NCBI RefSeq assembly: GCF_029254265.1
Contig: NZ_JAQWXX010000109.1
Coordinates: 1 to 59,949 of the forward strand
Direction of reading: 5' to 3'
Source of the DNA: Algoriphagus sp.
GTDB taxonomy: Bacteria; Bacteroidota; Bacteroidia; Cytophagales; Cyclobacteriaceae
Length of the DNA: 59,949 bases
The notes beneath the pieces are model-generated. The model searched no databases. It saw only the letters and a program-made list of their open reading frames with translations, and was not told the origin of the DNA. Within the stretch, counting starts at the first letter, position 1. Every line of letters begins with the position of its first letter. A program made the position numbers and the translations under genes. Of the stretch, positions 29,063-37,606 are shown in pieces.

Positions 29063-29758
29063 TTACTCTTCACTTACAATTAATTTGAACCCTTCACCGT
29101 GAACGGTGATAATCTGGACTTTTGGATCGTCTTTCAGCAGCTTTCTGATTTTACTCAAATAGACATCCATACTCCGAGCATTGAAATAGCTGTCGTCTCC
29201 CCATATCTGCTTGAGTGCGTGACTTCTGTTTACAAGTTTATTGATCTCTGCTGCTAGAATCCTGATGAGCTCATTTTCCTTTGAAGTCAATTTGTGCTTG
29301 CCTTTCGGACCTTCGAGCATTTGTTCATCGTAGTGGAGGACAAAATCTCCAAAACTGTAAACTTTAAGTGGAGAAATATCATCACTTTTTTTAGTCCGCT
29401 TCAAAATCGCATTCAACCTGAGAAGTAATTCCTCCATACTGAATGGTTTGGTGATGTAGTCATCTGCTCCGATTTTCAACCCTTCGATGATATCATCTTT
29501 TTGATTTTTGGCAGACAAGAATAGAATAGGAAGGTTTTCCTGCACTTTTTTAATTTCTTTGGCAAGGGTAAATCCGTCTTTCTTTGGCATCATAATATCC
29601 AATAGACAAAGATCGAATTTATCTTTTTTAAACTTGTTCCAGCCTTCTTCTCCATCTCTACAAAGGGTGGGTTCATATCCTTTCATTTCAAGATATTCCT
29701 TCAGGATATCTCCTAAGTTTGGGTCGTCTTCTACGACCAATAGTTTGGCTTTACTCAT
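29063..29758 (-). CDS. OmpR-family response regulator
   Basis: A 231-residue DNA-binding regulator. The receiver covers residues 1-120 with phospho-acceptor Asp54 (CLLDIMMP) and the Lys in TKPFSMEE. A winged-helix Trans_reg_C domain follows (about 135-228), with LTSKENELIRIL and the recognition helix near ARSMDVYLSKIRK. It overlaps the kinase gene by 4 nt (ATGA), a standard two-component pair. The regulon is unknown; no nearby gene is an obvious target. Confidence 0.94.
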   Translation of the reverse strand: MSKAKLLVVEDDPNLGDILKEYLEMKGYEPTLCRDGEEGWNKFKKDKFDLCLLDIMMPKKDGFTLAKEIKKVQENLPILFLSAKNQKDDIIEGLKIGADDYITKPFSMEELLLRLNAILKRTKKSDDISPLKVYSFGDFVLHYDEQMLEGPKGKHKLTSKENELIRILAAEINKLVNRSHALKQIWGDDSYFNARSMDVYLSKIRKLLKDDPKVQIITVHGEGFKLIVSEE

Positions 29759-31473
29759 TGTTTTTTAGGTAAGTGAATGGTAAATGTGCTTCCTTTTCCG
29801 AGCTCACTGGAGACAGAAATAGTGCCTCTATGAGCTTCTAACATTGTTTTGACATAGGATAATCCCAGCCCAAAACCTTTAACATCGTGAATGTTGCCCG
29901 TGGGTACACGATAGAATTTATCAAAAATTTTCCGTTGAGAATCCTTACTCATTCCGATTCCTCGGTCCTGAATTTTGATGATAAATTCATCCGTCGAATC
30001 TTCTGCCAAAATATCAATAACAGGATTTTCTGGAGAATATTTATTGGCGTTATCCAAAAGATTATTGAATATATGACTTAGATGAAATGCATCGCCTTCA
30101 ATGATCGGATTACTGAGCTGATTGTCAAAGGTTATTTTTCCGCCTCGTTTTTCAATTAATAGTCCAAAATGATCCACCGTTGATTCCAGTATCTCCGATA
30201 GATTTAAGGTTTCGATTTTCAGTTTGAAATCTTTTTTATCCAACGCAGCTGCCTGTAGAACGTTTTCTACCTGAGCTACAAGCCTCTTGTTTTCATCCTT
30301 AATGATACCCAAATACCTTGAACGGAACTTGTCCTGAGACGAGAGTTCGGGATCTTGAAGTGCCTCTACAGCTAGACTCACAGTAGCAAGAGGTGTTTTG
30401 AACTCGTGGGTCATGTTATTAATAAAATCATTTTTCGTATCAGAAAGAGCTTTCTGACGAATAATAACTTTGATTGCATAAATGAAACAAAAGATAATCA
30501 CTGCGATAAAAACCAAGGAACTGGAGAGAGGTAACCAAACTTGCCGGATAACATACCGTCCCTTTTCTGGGAAATAGATATAGAGGTAGTTGTTTTTGCC
30601 AACTATGTCATTTGGAAAAAGCTTTGCCTGAATCCCTTGCTGAACCAAGGTGAATTGCTGATCTACAGGCCCAATTGGCAGAAATAACCCATCGTCTTTC
30701 AATAAACCAATCTCAAAACTTTCTAAGATTCCTTTTTCCAATAAATGACCTCTGATTATTTTTCTCACCTCAGTGGTGTCCAAACGATCGAGAATTGCCT
30801 TTTGCCCAGCCATTATTTCATCAAATGTTTGATTTGCAATATCAATTTTGAGATTTGCTTTTCGGATTTTGTCAAAAGCATCTTCAGAAATATCGATTTC
30901 TGCTATCACCTGAGGGAAACTTGCGCGCTTGGAATTTAGAAGTTCGTTTTGACTTTTTTCCAATTCAGATAGGTACTTGTATTGACGTTCTTTCTCCTGC
31001 AAAAGAATCTGCATTTCATCGGGAGTGAAAAGTTTGGAAGCTTGCTCAGGTGTCATGTAAGCAAAAAACCGCTCTAATTCTTCAAGAATATTGATGTTTA
31101 CACCTTGTGATTCCAGAATTCTCCGAAAAGTAGGGCTGACTTCCGGGGCAGTGCCTTTGAAAATAGTATCAATCAATGAGGGACGCCCTCTATTTACCGG
31201 TCTCCGGCTGATTTGATATTCGATAGGTTCGATTTTTTGAAAGACTGATTCCTGAAATACAGAATCTTGCATGATGGTACTCAGAATTGTATTTCTCGTC
31301 TGTGCTTTTTCCAAATCCTCGACAGTACTGGTAAGAGCCTGTAGTACATTTTGATCAAATCGTTCACGATTGATACTAATCGCATTGGTCACCCAATAGT
31401 ATTGAAACCCAATCAGCCCAAAGCTGGAAAGGGACATGAGTACTATGATTAAGATGATATTACGCTTAGACAT
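29755..31473 (-). CDS. Sensor histidine kinase, partner of the OmpR-type regulator
   Basis: A 572-residue kinase. TM1 is near residues 6-27, followed by a long periplasmic, partly coiled-coil sensor region. TM2 is near 310-332. HisKA has His356 in NNMTHEFKTP, and HATPase has the N box NNLLDNANKYS and the G2 box GFGLGLSY. I chose the ATG at 31473; a TTG one codon upstream is the only extension. The sensor region has no recognisable domain. Together with the overlapping regulator gene it forms a two-component operon, divergent from lysA. Confidence 0.93.
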   Translation of the reverse strand: MSKRNIILIIVLMSLSSFGLIGFQYYWVTNAISINRERFDQNVLQALTSTVEDLEKAQTRNTILSTIMQDSVFQESVFQKIEPIEYQISRRPVNRGRPSLIDTIFKGTAPEVSPTFRRILESQGVNINILEELERFFAYMTPEQASKLFTPDEMQILLQEKERQYKYLSELEKSQNELLNSKRASFPQVIAEIDISEDAFDKIRKANLKIDIANQTFDEIMAGQKAILDRLDTTEVRKIIRGHLLEKGILESFEIGLLKDDGLFLPIGPVDQQFTLVQQGIQAKLFPNDIVGKNNYLYIYFPEKGRYVIRQVWLPLSSSLVFIAVIIFCFIYAIKVIIRQKALSDTKNDFINNMTHEFKTPLATVSLAVEALQDPELSSQDKFRSRYLGIIKDENKRLVAQVENVLQAAALDKKDFKLKIETLNLSEILESTVDHFGLLIEKRGGKITFDNQLSNPIIEGDAFHLSHIFNNLLDNANKYSPENPVIDILAEDSTDEFIIKIQDRGIGMSKDSQRKIFDKFYRVPTGNIHDVKGFGLGLSYVKTMLEAHRGTISVSSELGKGSTFTIHLPKKQ

Positions 31474-31620
31474 CAAACAAATTTAATTTTATATAAAGGC
31501 AGCTACAGATGCTTAACAATATTTAACTGCCATTCTTAGAGTATTTTCTTAGTATGGATTGACTTCTGGGAATGAATATTCTTATTTACGTCAGGTTTCT
31601 TAATTACATTTTAAAATTCT

Positions 31621-31650
31621 AAAAAAGGGGGGTAATGCCTCCTTTTTTTT
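31621..31650. terminator. Orphan terminator-like hairpin in the kinase-lysA gap
   Basis: AAAAAAGGGGGG (31621-31632) can pair with CCTCCTTTTTTTT (31638-31650) with one mismatch and a 5-nt loop. T runs occur on both strands. It lies upstream of the lysA promoter in a divergent gap, so no known transcript ends there. Confidence 0.55.
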
Positions 31651-31659
31651 GGTTTTGAG

Positions 31660-31667
31660 TATCTTTG
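31660..31667 (+). promoter_or_regulatory. -7 element of lysA
   Basis: TATCTTTG is a perfect TAnnTTTG match followed by CACGC. It ends 17 nt before the ATG at 31685, and it argues against the longer TTG-started reading of the gene. Confidence 0.65.
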
Positions 31668-31684
31668 CACGCAAATTTCAAACC

Positions 31685-32917
31685 ATGTCAACTCCTCAAG
31701 AACCTACTGAAATTCAAGGTGTCTCTCTTCAATCAATTGCAGACCAGTTCGGAACCCCCGTATATGTATATGATGGGAATAAGATTACAAGACAAATTCA
31801 AGCTTTGCAGGATGCTTTTTCAGGAGTTGCGCTGAAGATTAAATATGCCACTAAAGCCCTTTCGAATATATCTATTTTAAAGGTTGTCAAGTCTGCCGGA
31901 GCAGGAGTAGATGCAGTTTCAATTGAAGAAGTACGCTTAGGTTTGTTGGCAGGATTTCTTCCTGCTGAGATCATGTATACGCCTAACTGTGTGAGTTTTG
32001 AAGAAGTTCAGGAAGCAGTGGATTTAGGGGTGACGATCAATCTGGACAACCTCCCTATTTTGGCCCAATTTGGCCAAACATATGGGAATTCAGTCCCGGT
32101 TTGCATCAGAATCAATCCTCATATTATGGCAGGTGGAAACGCCAAAATCTCTGTAGGACATATCCATAGTAAGTTTGGAATATCCATCCATCAGCTTGAT
32201 GAAATTTTGAATATTGTCTCCCAATATGGAATGCTGATCACTGGTTTGCATGTCCATACAGGTTCAGATATTCTGGATGCAGAAGTTTTTCTCCGTGGTG
32301 GCAACGTACTTTTTGAGGCCGCGATGAAATTCCCTGATTTAAAATTTCTAGACTTCGGAGGGGGCTTCAAAGTAGGGTATAAGCCAGATGATATAGCAAC
32401 AGACGTATTCCAAGTAGGTAGGAAAGTCACAGAAGCTTTTCAGGAATTTTGCAAAAAGTATGGAAGAGATTTAGAGCTTTGGTTGGAGCCGGGAAAGTTT
32501 CTGGTAAGTGAGGCTGGCTACTTTATAGTAAAAACCAATGTAGTAAAGCAGACTCCTCAGCTTACGTTTATTGGAGTAGATTCAGGCTTGAATCACTTAA
32601 TTCGTCCAATGCTATACGATGCTTACCATGGGGTTTATAATTTAAGTAATCCTGAAGGTAAGCTAAAGCCTTATAATGTAGTGGGATATATATGTGAGAC
32701 AGACACCTTGGCTGCTGATCGACTTATTAGTGAAGTGAAAACTGGGGATTTGATTGTCATCAAAAATGCAGGGGCATACGGGTTTAGCATGGCCTCGAAT
32801 TACAATTCAAGACTAAGGCCTGCAGAGGTTTTGGTTTGGAAAGGAAAAGCTCACTTGATTAGAAAAAAAGAAGAATTTAGAGATTTGATAAATAATCAGA
32901 TCGTTTTGGAGCTTTAA
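31685..32917 (+). CDS. lysA: Diaminopimelate decarboxylase
   Basis: A 410-residue PLP enzyme for the last step of lysine synthesis, meso-diaminopimelate to L-lysine and CO2. The N-terminal barrel carries the PLP Lys57 in KYATKALSN. Further motifs are GLHVHTGSDI, the glycine-rich LDFGGGF and the phosphate-binding LWLEPGKFLV. The C-terminal YICETDTLA and GAYGFSMASNYN (active-site Cys and Tyr) fit LysA rather than arginine or ornithine decarboxylases. The start is ATG 31685, because the frame upstream of it runs through the promoter. Confidence 0.93.
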   Translation: MSTPQEPTEIQGVSLQSIADQFGTPVYVYDGNKITRQIQALQDAFSGVALKIKYATKALSNISILKVVKSAGAGVDAVSIEEVRLGLLAGFLPAEIMYTPNCVSFEEVQEAVDLGVTINLDNLPILAQFGQTYGNSVPVCIRINPHIMAGGNAKISVGHIHSKFGISIHQLDEILNIVSQYGMLITGLHVHTGSDILDAEVFLRGGNVLFEAAMKFPDLKFLDFGGGFKVGYKPDDIATDVFQVGRKVTEAFQEFCKKYGRDLELWLEPGKFLVSEAGYFIVKTNVVKQTPQLTFIGVDSGLNHLIRPMLYDAYHGVYNLSNPEGKLKPYNVVGYICETDTLAADRLISEVKTGDLIVIKNAGAYGFSMASNYNSRLRPAEVLVWKGKAHLIRKKEEFRDLINNQIVLEL

Positions 32918-33087
32918 TTATATTAAATCCTTCCCAATCATTCCTTTGGTATTATTATTGATTCTTAATTATCCTGTTACCGACTGAAGATTTTTTTCAA
33001 ACGGGACAGGATTAAAACGAATTTGATCGTCTCTGATCATAAGCCCTAGTAGTTTCTTAGTCCACATTATTAGATTTAATTTCCTGA

Positions 33088-33113
33088 TTGCTAGCTCTAA
33101 ATGAGTAATTTTG
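33088..33113 (+). promoter_or_regulatory. Likely promoter of the PorP/SprF gene
   Basis: TAATTTTG at 33106-33113 matches TAnnTTTG, with TTG at 33088-33090 only 15 nt upstream (shorter than usual). The -7 element ends 24 nt before the ATG. Confidence 0.55.
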
Positions 33114-33137
33114 CGTTCGGGGAAGGAGCGATACCTT

Positions 33138-34181
33138 ATGTTGAGGAAGTTATTAGGCGTTTTCATTTTTTTGATTGTACTATCAGGTGCAATACAAGAT
33201 TCCTACGCTCAAGATGTCCAATATTCCCAATTTTACGCTGCTCCTCTCTATCTTAATCCAGCACTTACTGGTGCAAGTGAGCTAACGAGAATCGGTGTCA
33301 ACTATCGAAATCAATGGCCTGGACTGGATCAGAATTTTAATTCTTATTCAGCTTATATTGACCATTATCTATTTGACTATAATAGTGGGATAGGCTTGAT
33401 CTTTAATGGAAGCCAGGAGAGTATGGCAAATCTTTCTACAAACGAAATCGGGCTTTCATACGCCTATAGATTAAAGTTAGGAGAAGATCTTTATTTCAGG
33501 ATTGGGGGAATGGCCAGCTACATGCAGCGAGATGCTTTCTTCAATGATCTAGTCTTTGGGACTCAGATTGATATTATTAATGGTACGGTAGGTGGAATTA
33601 CAGATGAATTGAATGGAATCCCAATAGATAGTAGGTATAGCTTTTTCGATTACAGCTTTGGAGGAATGTTTTATTCCAATAAAATTTGGTTGGGAGCCTC
33701 AGCACACCATATTTCAGAGCCAAATGTTTCATTTGTGGACGGACAAATTTCTAAACTCCCAATGAAATTATCAGCTCAAGGCGGAATCCGGTTTGATCTT
33801 CAGGGCGGGAGAAGAAATTACTTCACACATGCTTTTGCCGAGCGATCAGTGTCATTTGCATTTAATTACAAGCAGCAGGATCCTTTTAACCAGTTAGACG
33901 TAGGAGTTCAACTTTTTGTGGAGCCACTGGTTCTCGGGGTTTGGTATAGGGGATTGCCTACCAAAAATGGTTTACCCAATAATGAAGCAATTATTGGATT
34001 AGTGGGAGTATCATTAGAAAATGGATTGGATATTGGCTACTCCTATGACGTAACTGTATCTAAGCTTGGACTTCGTAATTCAGGTGGGGCACATGAGGTG
34101 TCGCTCACTTATTCCTTCCTTTGGGGAGATCCAAAAAGTAGAAATCAAAGATCCAGAACAATTCCTTGTTTTAAATACTAA
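33138..34181 (+). CDS. PorP/SprF family type IX secretion membrane protein
   Basis: A 347-residue outer-membrane beta-barrel. The signal peptide ends near SYAQ (residue 25). The mature start DVQYSQFYAAPLYLNPALTG is the signature of PorP/SprF proteins, which work with the type IX secretion system in gliding and protein export. I chose ATG 33138, because a longer reading from a TTG at 33111 would start inside the promoter. No other secretion genes are nearby, so this is probably one of several paralogues, often paired with large adhesins elsewhere. Confidence 0.9.
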   Translation: MLRKLLGVFIFLIVLSGAIQDSYAQDVQYSQFYAAPLYLNPALTGASELTRIGVNYRNQWPGLDQNFNSYSAYIDHYLFDYNSGIGLIFNGSQESMANLSTNEIGLSYAYRLKLGEDLYFRIGGMASYMQRDAFFNDLVFGTQIDIINGTVGGITDELNGIPIDSRYSFFDYSFGGMFYSNKIWLGASAHHISEPNVSFVDGQISKLPMKLSAQGGIRFDLQGGRRNYFTHAFAERSVSFAFNYKQQDPFNQLDVGVQLFVEPLVLGVWYRGLPTKNGLPNNEAIIGLVGVSLENGLDIGYSYDVTVSKLGLRNSGGAHEVSLTYSFLWGDPKSRNQRSRTIPCFKY

Positions 34182-34367
34182 AGTTTTTGGAAATTTTATA
34201 AAATTTCAGTCAACAATGTTCCAACCCTTTTTTATTTGATCATCTCAAAAAAAACTTGCGATTACCTTATTTTTTAGATTTAATAATGACGTGATTATTC
34301 ATTGTCCTAAATATTGATTTCATAAACAATCCGAATTCGAAAGGGCTTTAGAGATAAAATCTTTTTT

Positions 34368-35897
34368 ATGACAAAAACGCTACGATTGATTCTGGGTGAT
34401 CAACTTAATCTTTCCCACTCTTGGTTTGATAAAACAGATTCGAAGTTCACTTATCTAATGCTTGAGATGCGTCAGGAAACAGATTACGTGACTCATCATA
34501 TTCAAAAAGCGGTAGCTTTTTTCTTGTCCATGCGAAATTTTGCCGATCAACTCAGGGATGCTGGTCATGAAGTATTGTACTTCAAATTAGATCAGGAAGA
34601 CAATGAGCAAGATTTGAGTAAGATGATTTCCAAACTTGTAAAGGAGGGTAATTTTAAAAGTTTTGAATATCAACTTCCGGACGAATACCGTCTGGATCAA
34701 CAGCTCAAAACTATTTCAAACTCATTGGATATTCCTGCTAGAGCGGTTGGAACAGAACATTTCCTGACTGAAAGAGAATTCTTGGCTGATTTTTTTAAAG
34801 GGAAAAAGACCTATTTGATGGAGACTTTCTACCGACAGATGCGAAAGGATTATGATATCTTGATGGAGGGAAAAGAACCGATAGATGGTAAGTGGAATTT
34901 TGACGCAGAAAACCGTTCAGCACTGAAAGACAAACGTCTTTTGCGCAAGCCAAAACTCCATCCTAAAGCGGTGAATGAATTGGTGGAGATGGTCCATAGA
35001 GCAGGGGTAAAAACCATTGGGGAAATTGATACAGGAGCATTCAACTGGCCAACTAGCAGAGTCGAATGCCTGGAAATTTTGGATTATTTCTGCGAGAATC
35101 TCTTGATCCATTTTGGAGACTATCAAGATGCCCTGACTACTTGGGATCCATTTCTTTTCCATTCCAGGCTCAGCTTTGCTATGAACTCCAAAATGCTCTC
35201 TCCCTTGGAAGTCGTGAAAAGAGTGGAGGAATCTTGGAAAGCGAATCAATCTCAAATCAGCATTTCCCAAGTGGAGGGATTTATTCGTCAGATTATCGGA
35301 TGGCGGGAATACATGAGAGGAATCTACTGGGCAAAAATGCCGCACTTTGCTGAGCTAAATTTCTTTGGCCATGATCGGAAATTACCGGATTGGTTTTGGA
35401 CCGGAAAGACCAAAATGAAATGCCTAAGTCATACCATTACTCAGTCTTTGGAACAAGCCTATGCACATCATATTCAGCGATTGATGGTGACGGGTAATTT
35501 TATGCTACTCGCCGGAATCCATCCCGATGAAGTGGATCAATGGTATCTCGGAATCTACATCGATGCGATCGAATGGGTAGAAATCACCAACACCCGCGGG
35601 ATGAGCCAATTTGCAGATGGGGGAATAGTCGGAACCAAGCCCTATGTCTCTTCGGCCAATTACATCAAAAAGCAAGGAAATTATTGTGGACACTGCGCCT
35701 ATGATCCTAACAAAAAAACAGGCGATGGAGCCTGTCCTTTCAATAGTTTGTATTGGCATTTTTATGATCGTAATCGTGATAAACTCGAAAAAAATCCAAG
35801 AATTGGAATGGCTTACCGCACCTTGGATAAGATGAAGGATAAAGCAGAAATATTGAAGCAGGCTGATGATTACCTTCAAAAACTAGCCGAACTCTGA
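34368..35897 (+). CDS. Iron-sulfur bacterial photolyase/cryptochrome (FeS-BCP type)
   Basis: A 509-residue FAD photoenzyme related to Agrobacterium PhrB, which repairs (6-4) photoproducts. Four cysteines suit a [4Fe-4S] cluster: Cys352, Cys440, Cys443 and Cys456 (MKCLSH, NYCGHC, GACPFNS). The N-terminal domain starts LRLILGDQLNLSHSWF, as in this subfamily. The FAD-binding half has IRQIIGWREYMRG and NTRGMSQFADGG. The gene is a single unit that ends inside a terminator hairpin. Repair versus photoreceptor function cannot be settled from sequence alone. Confidence 0.92.
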   Translation: MTKTLRLILGDQLNLSHSWFDKTDSKFTYLMLEMRQETDYVTHHIQKAVAFFLSMRNFADQLRDAGHEVLYFKLDQEDNEQDLSKMISKLVKEGNFKSFEYQLPDEYRLDQQLKTISNSLDIPARAVGTEHFLTEREFLADFFKGKKTYLMETFYRQMRKDYDILMEGKEPIDGKWNFDAENRSALKDKRLLRKPKLHPKAVNELVEMVHRAGVKTIGEIDTGAFNWPTSRVECLEILDYFCENLLIHFGDYQDALTTWDPFLFHSRLSFAMNSKMLSPLEVVKRVEESWKANQSQISISQVEGFIRQIIGWREYMRGIYWAKMPHFAELNFFGHDRKLPDWFWTGKTKMKCLSHTITQSLEQAYAHHIQRLMVTGNFMLLAGIHPDEVDQWYLGIYIDAIEWVEITNTRGMSQFADGGIVGTKPYVSSANYIKKQGNYCGHCAYDPNKKTGDGACPFNSLYWHFYDRNRDKLEKNPRIGMAYRTLDKMKDKAEILKQADDYLQKLAEL

Positions 35898-35916
35898 TTT
35901 TGCTCCGCTAGTTTTT
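35878..35916. terminator. Terminator overlapping the photolyase stop codon
   Basis: AAAAACTAGC (35878-35887) pairs perfectly with GCTAGTTTTT (35907-35916). The loop of 19 nt contains the stop codon. It also serves the convergent gene that ends at 35925. Confidence 0.7.
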
Positions 35917-35924
35917 AAAGGTTT

Positions 35925-36575
35925 TTAGTAATTCTTTAACTCTTCTAATTGCTGCATGGATTGATCAATTTCTTTTATTCCAGCGATGAAAAAGAGTTTT
36001 TTTACAATTTTGTGATTTGAATTTTCAGGTTTGAAATTCATAAATATCCAGATTGCCGCGAAAGTAAATATCCCTGTGATTAGAACCTGAATAATGATTC
36101 CAACCGCGTTGGCCTGTGAAGGAAACCAAGAACTATCCAAATGAAGTGTACTGTAAAACGGAAGTTGAAACCCGATATACCTTACACTTCGAATCAGCGA
36201 AAATCGAAGCTCAATCAACTTCTTTTGAATATCAGCAACGGCTCCTGAGAAATCAATCTGATAACTCAGAACTAAATGCCGGACATAATCTGCGAAGATT
36301 TTCAAATTGATCAGGAAAATCATTCCGATTGAGATCAAAAAGTAATTTCCAGACAGGCTGCTTACCTGCAATCCTATGCCTAGAATAGCTCCAAGAATGA
36401 TCAAATAGGGTAGTCCGAAGATTATCCCGGTAATTTTTTCAGATTTAAATCCAAGAAGTGCTTTTTTCGATTTCTGACTGATTTGTTCTTTTAGAATCTT
36501 GGAGTTTATCGCCATGACTTTTTCAATCTTGCTTTCTTGGGTTTTCCAGAGTGCTAAAATTTCTTGATCGTTCAT
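35925..36575 (-). CDS. Membrane protein paired with a sigma factor (possible anti-sigma)
   Basis: A 216-residue protein that I cannot assign to a named family. The first 45 residues are charged and cytoplasmic in character (NDQEILALWKTQESKIEKV). Three to four hydrophobic segments follow (about 49-68, 75-95, 160-180), with a soluble stretch between. It begins 1 nt after the sigma factor stop, so the two are co-transcribed. Sigma factor plus membrane protein is the usual layout for an ECF sigma and its anti-sigma, but no zinc-binding anti-sigma motif is seen. Confidence 0.75.
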   Translation of the reverse strand: MNDQEILALWKTQESKIEKVMAINSKILKEQISQKSKKALLGFKSEKITGIIFGLPYLIILGAILGIGLQVSSLSGNYFLISIGMIFLINLKIFADYVRHLVLSYQIDFSGAVADIQKKLIELRFSLIRSVRYIGFQLPFYSTLHLDSSWFPSQANAVGIIIQVLITGIFTFAAIWIFMNFKPENSNHKIVKKLFFIAGIKEIDQSMQQLEELKNY

Positions 36576-36576
36576 T

Positions 36577-37092
36577 TTATAGTTGGTTTTGTTTTAAGAA
36601 TTCGTTTTTGATGGTCTTCTTCAATCGGCTGAGTTTAGTTGCCACATTTGTTTCTGTGATACCCATGATTTCCGATATTTCTGCGTAGGTTTTTTCTTCT
36701 AAATATAGAAGTATCAATGCGCGGTCAAGTGATTTCATTGTCCCAATTATTTGATAAAGTAATTTTAAGGATTGATCAGATTCCTGATCCTCTTCCGGGA
36801 TTTTGAGGATCATTTGTTCATCATATCCTCGATGAATTTCTTTCCGTTTGGATTCCATTCTGAGGTTTGATATAGCCACATTTAAAGCTATTCGATAAAG
36901 CCAAGTAGAAAATTTGAAATCTGGATTGAACCTAGGGAAAGCCTTCCAGACCTGAATTGAAATTTCCTGAATCAAATCCTTTACTTCCTCTTCCCCGCTG
37001 GCATAGGTCCGCGCAACCTTAAATAGGATTCCCTTATTTTCTTCAAGGAGCTTTACAAACTGTTCAGAAATAACTGTGGGTGAGGGACTCAT
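36577..37092 (-). CDS. Sigma-70 family (ECF-type) RNA polymerase sigma factor
   Basis: A 171-residue sigma factor with region 2 (DLIQEISIQVWKAFPRF and FSTWLYRIALNVA) and region 4 (LEEKTYAEISEIMGITETNVATKLSRLKK). Regions 1 and 3 are absent, as in ECF sigmas. The start is ATG 37092; a longer reading would need a TTG at 37110. It is followed directly by the membrane protein gene, a plausible regulator. The target promoters are unknown. Confidence 0.9.
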   Translation of the reverse strand: MSPSPTVISEQFVKLLEENKGILFKVARTYASGEEEVKDLIQEISIQVWKAFPRFNPDFKFSTWLYRIALNVAISNLRMESKRKEIHRGYDEQMILKIPEEDQESDQSLKLLYQIIGTMKSLDRALILLYLEEKTYAEISEIMGITETNVATKLSRLKKTIKNEFLKQNQL

Positions 37093-37184
37093 TTGAATAT
37101 CTTTTCCCAATGATTCGCAGGCAAGCTTAAAAAATCACAGCATTATTCAAATTATTTCAAAAAAGGCAGGAAAGCCGATTTTGA

Positions 37185-37571
37185 TTAACCGAAAAAGATC
37201 TCATATAAATACCTTCCCGGAGTCAAGGTAAATCCTCCTGCGATAATAATTCCACTTACATAGAGAATTATCATTTTACGTTGATGCTCCTTGATTTTGC
37301 CCTTCTTTATTGCAAAAAAAGCAGTTGGGACTGTCCAGAGCACTATGATGCTTAACAAATGGAGGTAGCCAAAGTGATTTAAAAATTGAGGACCTACGCC
37401 TGCGGGGATTATCAAAGCAATCAATGCTGTTAACATCATGAGAATCATGTAAATCCCCCCAAGTTTACGATGGATTGGTCCTCCCTTTCGAGCAGCAAGT
37501 AAGTAACCTCCTAAAAAAATACATGGGACTACAGTAAGTAGATGAAAATACATTAAGGATTCGTAGCTCAT
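37185..37571 (-). CDS. DUF2306-like membrane protein
   Basis: A 128-residue protein with four hydrophobic helices (about 7-26, 41-58, 68-88, 104-120). The motif GGPIHRKLGGIYMILM fits the DUF2306 family, whose function is unknown. It is on the same strand as the sigma factor operon but 92 nt away, and about 35 nt after the porin gene's stop at 37607, so it may be read with the porin. Confidence 0.78.
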   Translation of the reverse strand: MSYESLMYFHLLTVVPCIFLGGYLLAARKGGPIHRKLGGIYMILMMLTALIALIIPAGVGPQFLNHFGYLHLLSIIVLWTVPTAFFAIKKGKIKEHQRKMIILYVSGIIIAGGFTLTPGRYLYEIFFG

Positions 37572-37606
37572 AGTTTTTATTTTCTTGAAACTAATAAATC
37601 TATGTT

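Noticed and set aside
31478..31485. Minus-strand TAAATTTG just before the sensor kinase ATG at 31473, suggesting a leaderless transcript.
   Set aside because: No -33 element at the right distance, and AT-rich sequence gives such matches by chance.
32967..33016. Inverted repeat ATCCTGT/ACAGGAT after lysA as a terminator.
   Set aside because: The loop is too long (over 30 nt) and no T run follows the right arm.
33111..33137. TTG-started extension of the PorP/SprF gene.
   Set aside because: It lies in the promoter region, and the ATG at 33138 starts a clean signal peptide.
34190..34207. Perfect palindrome GAAATTTTATAAAATTTC after the PorP/SprF gene.
   Set aside because: Pure A/T core and no G/C stem; such palindromes are expected by chance in AT-rich gaps, and it is weak as terminator or operator.
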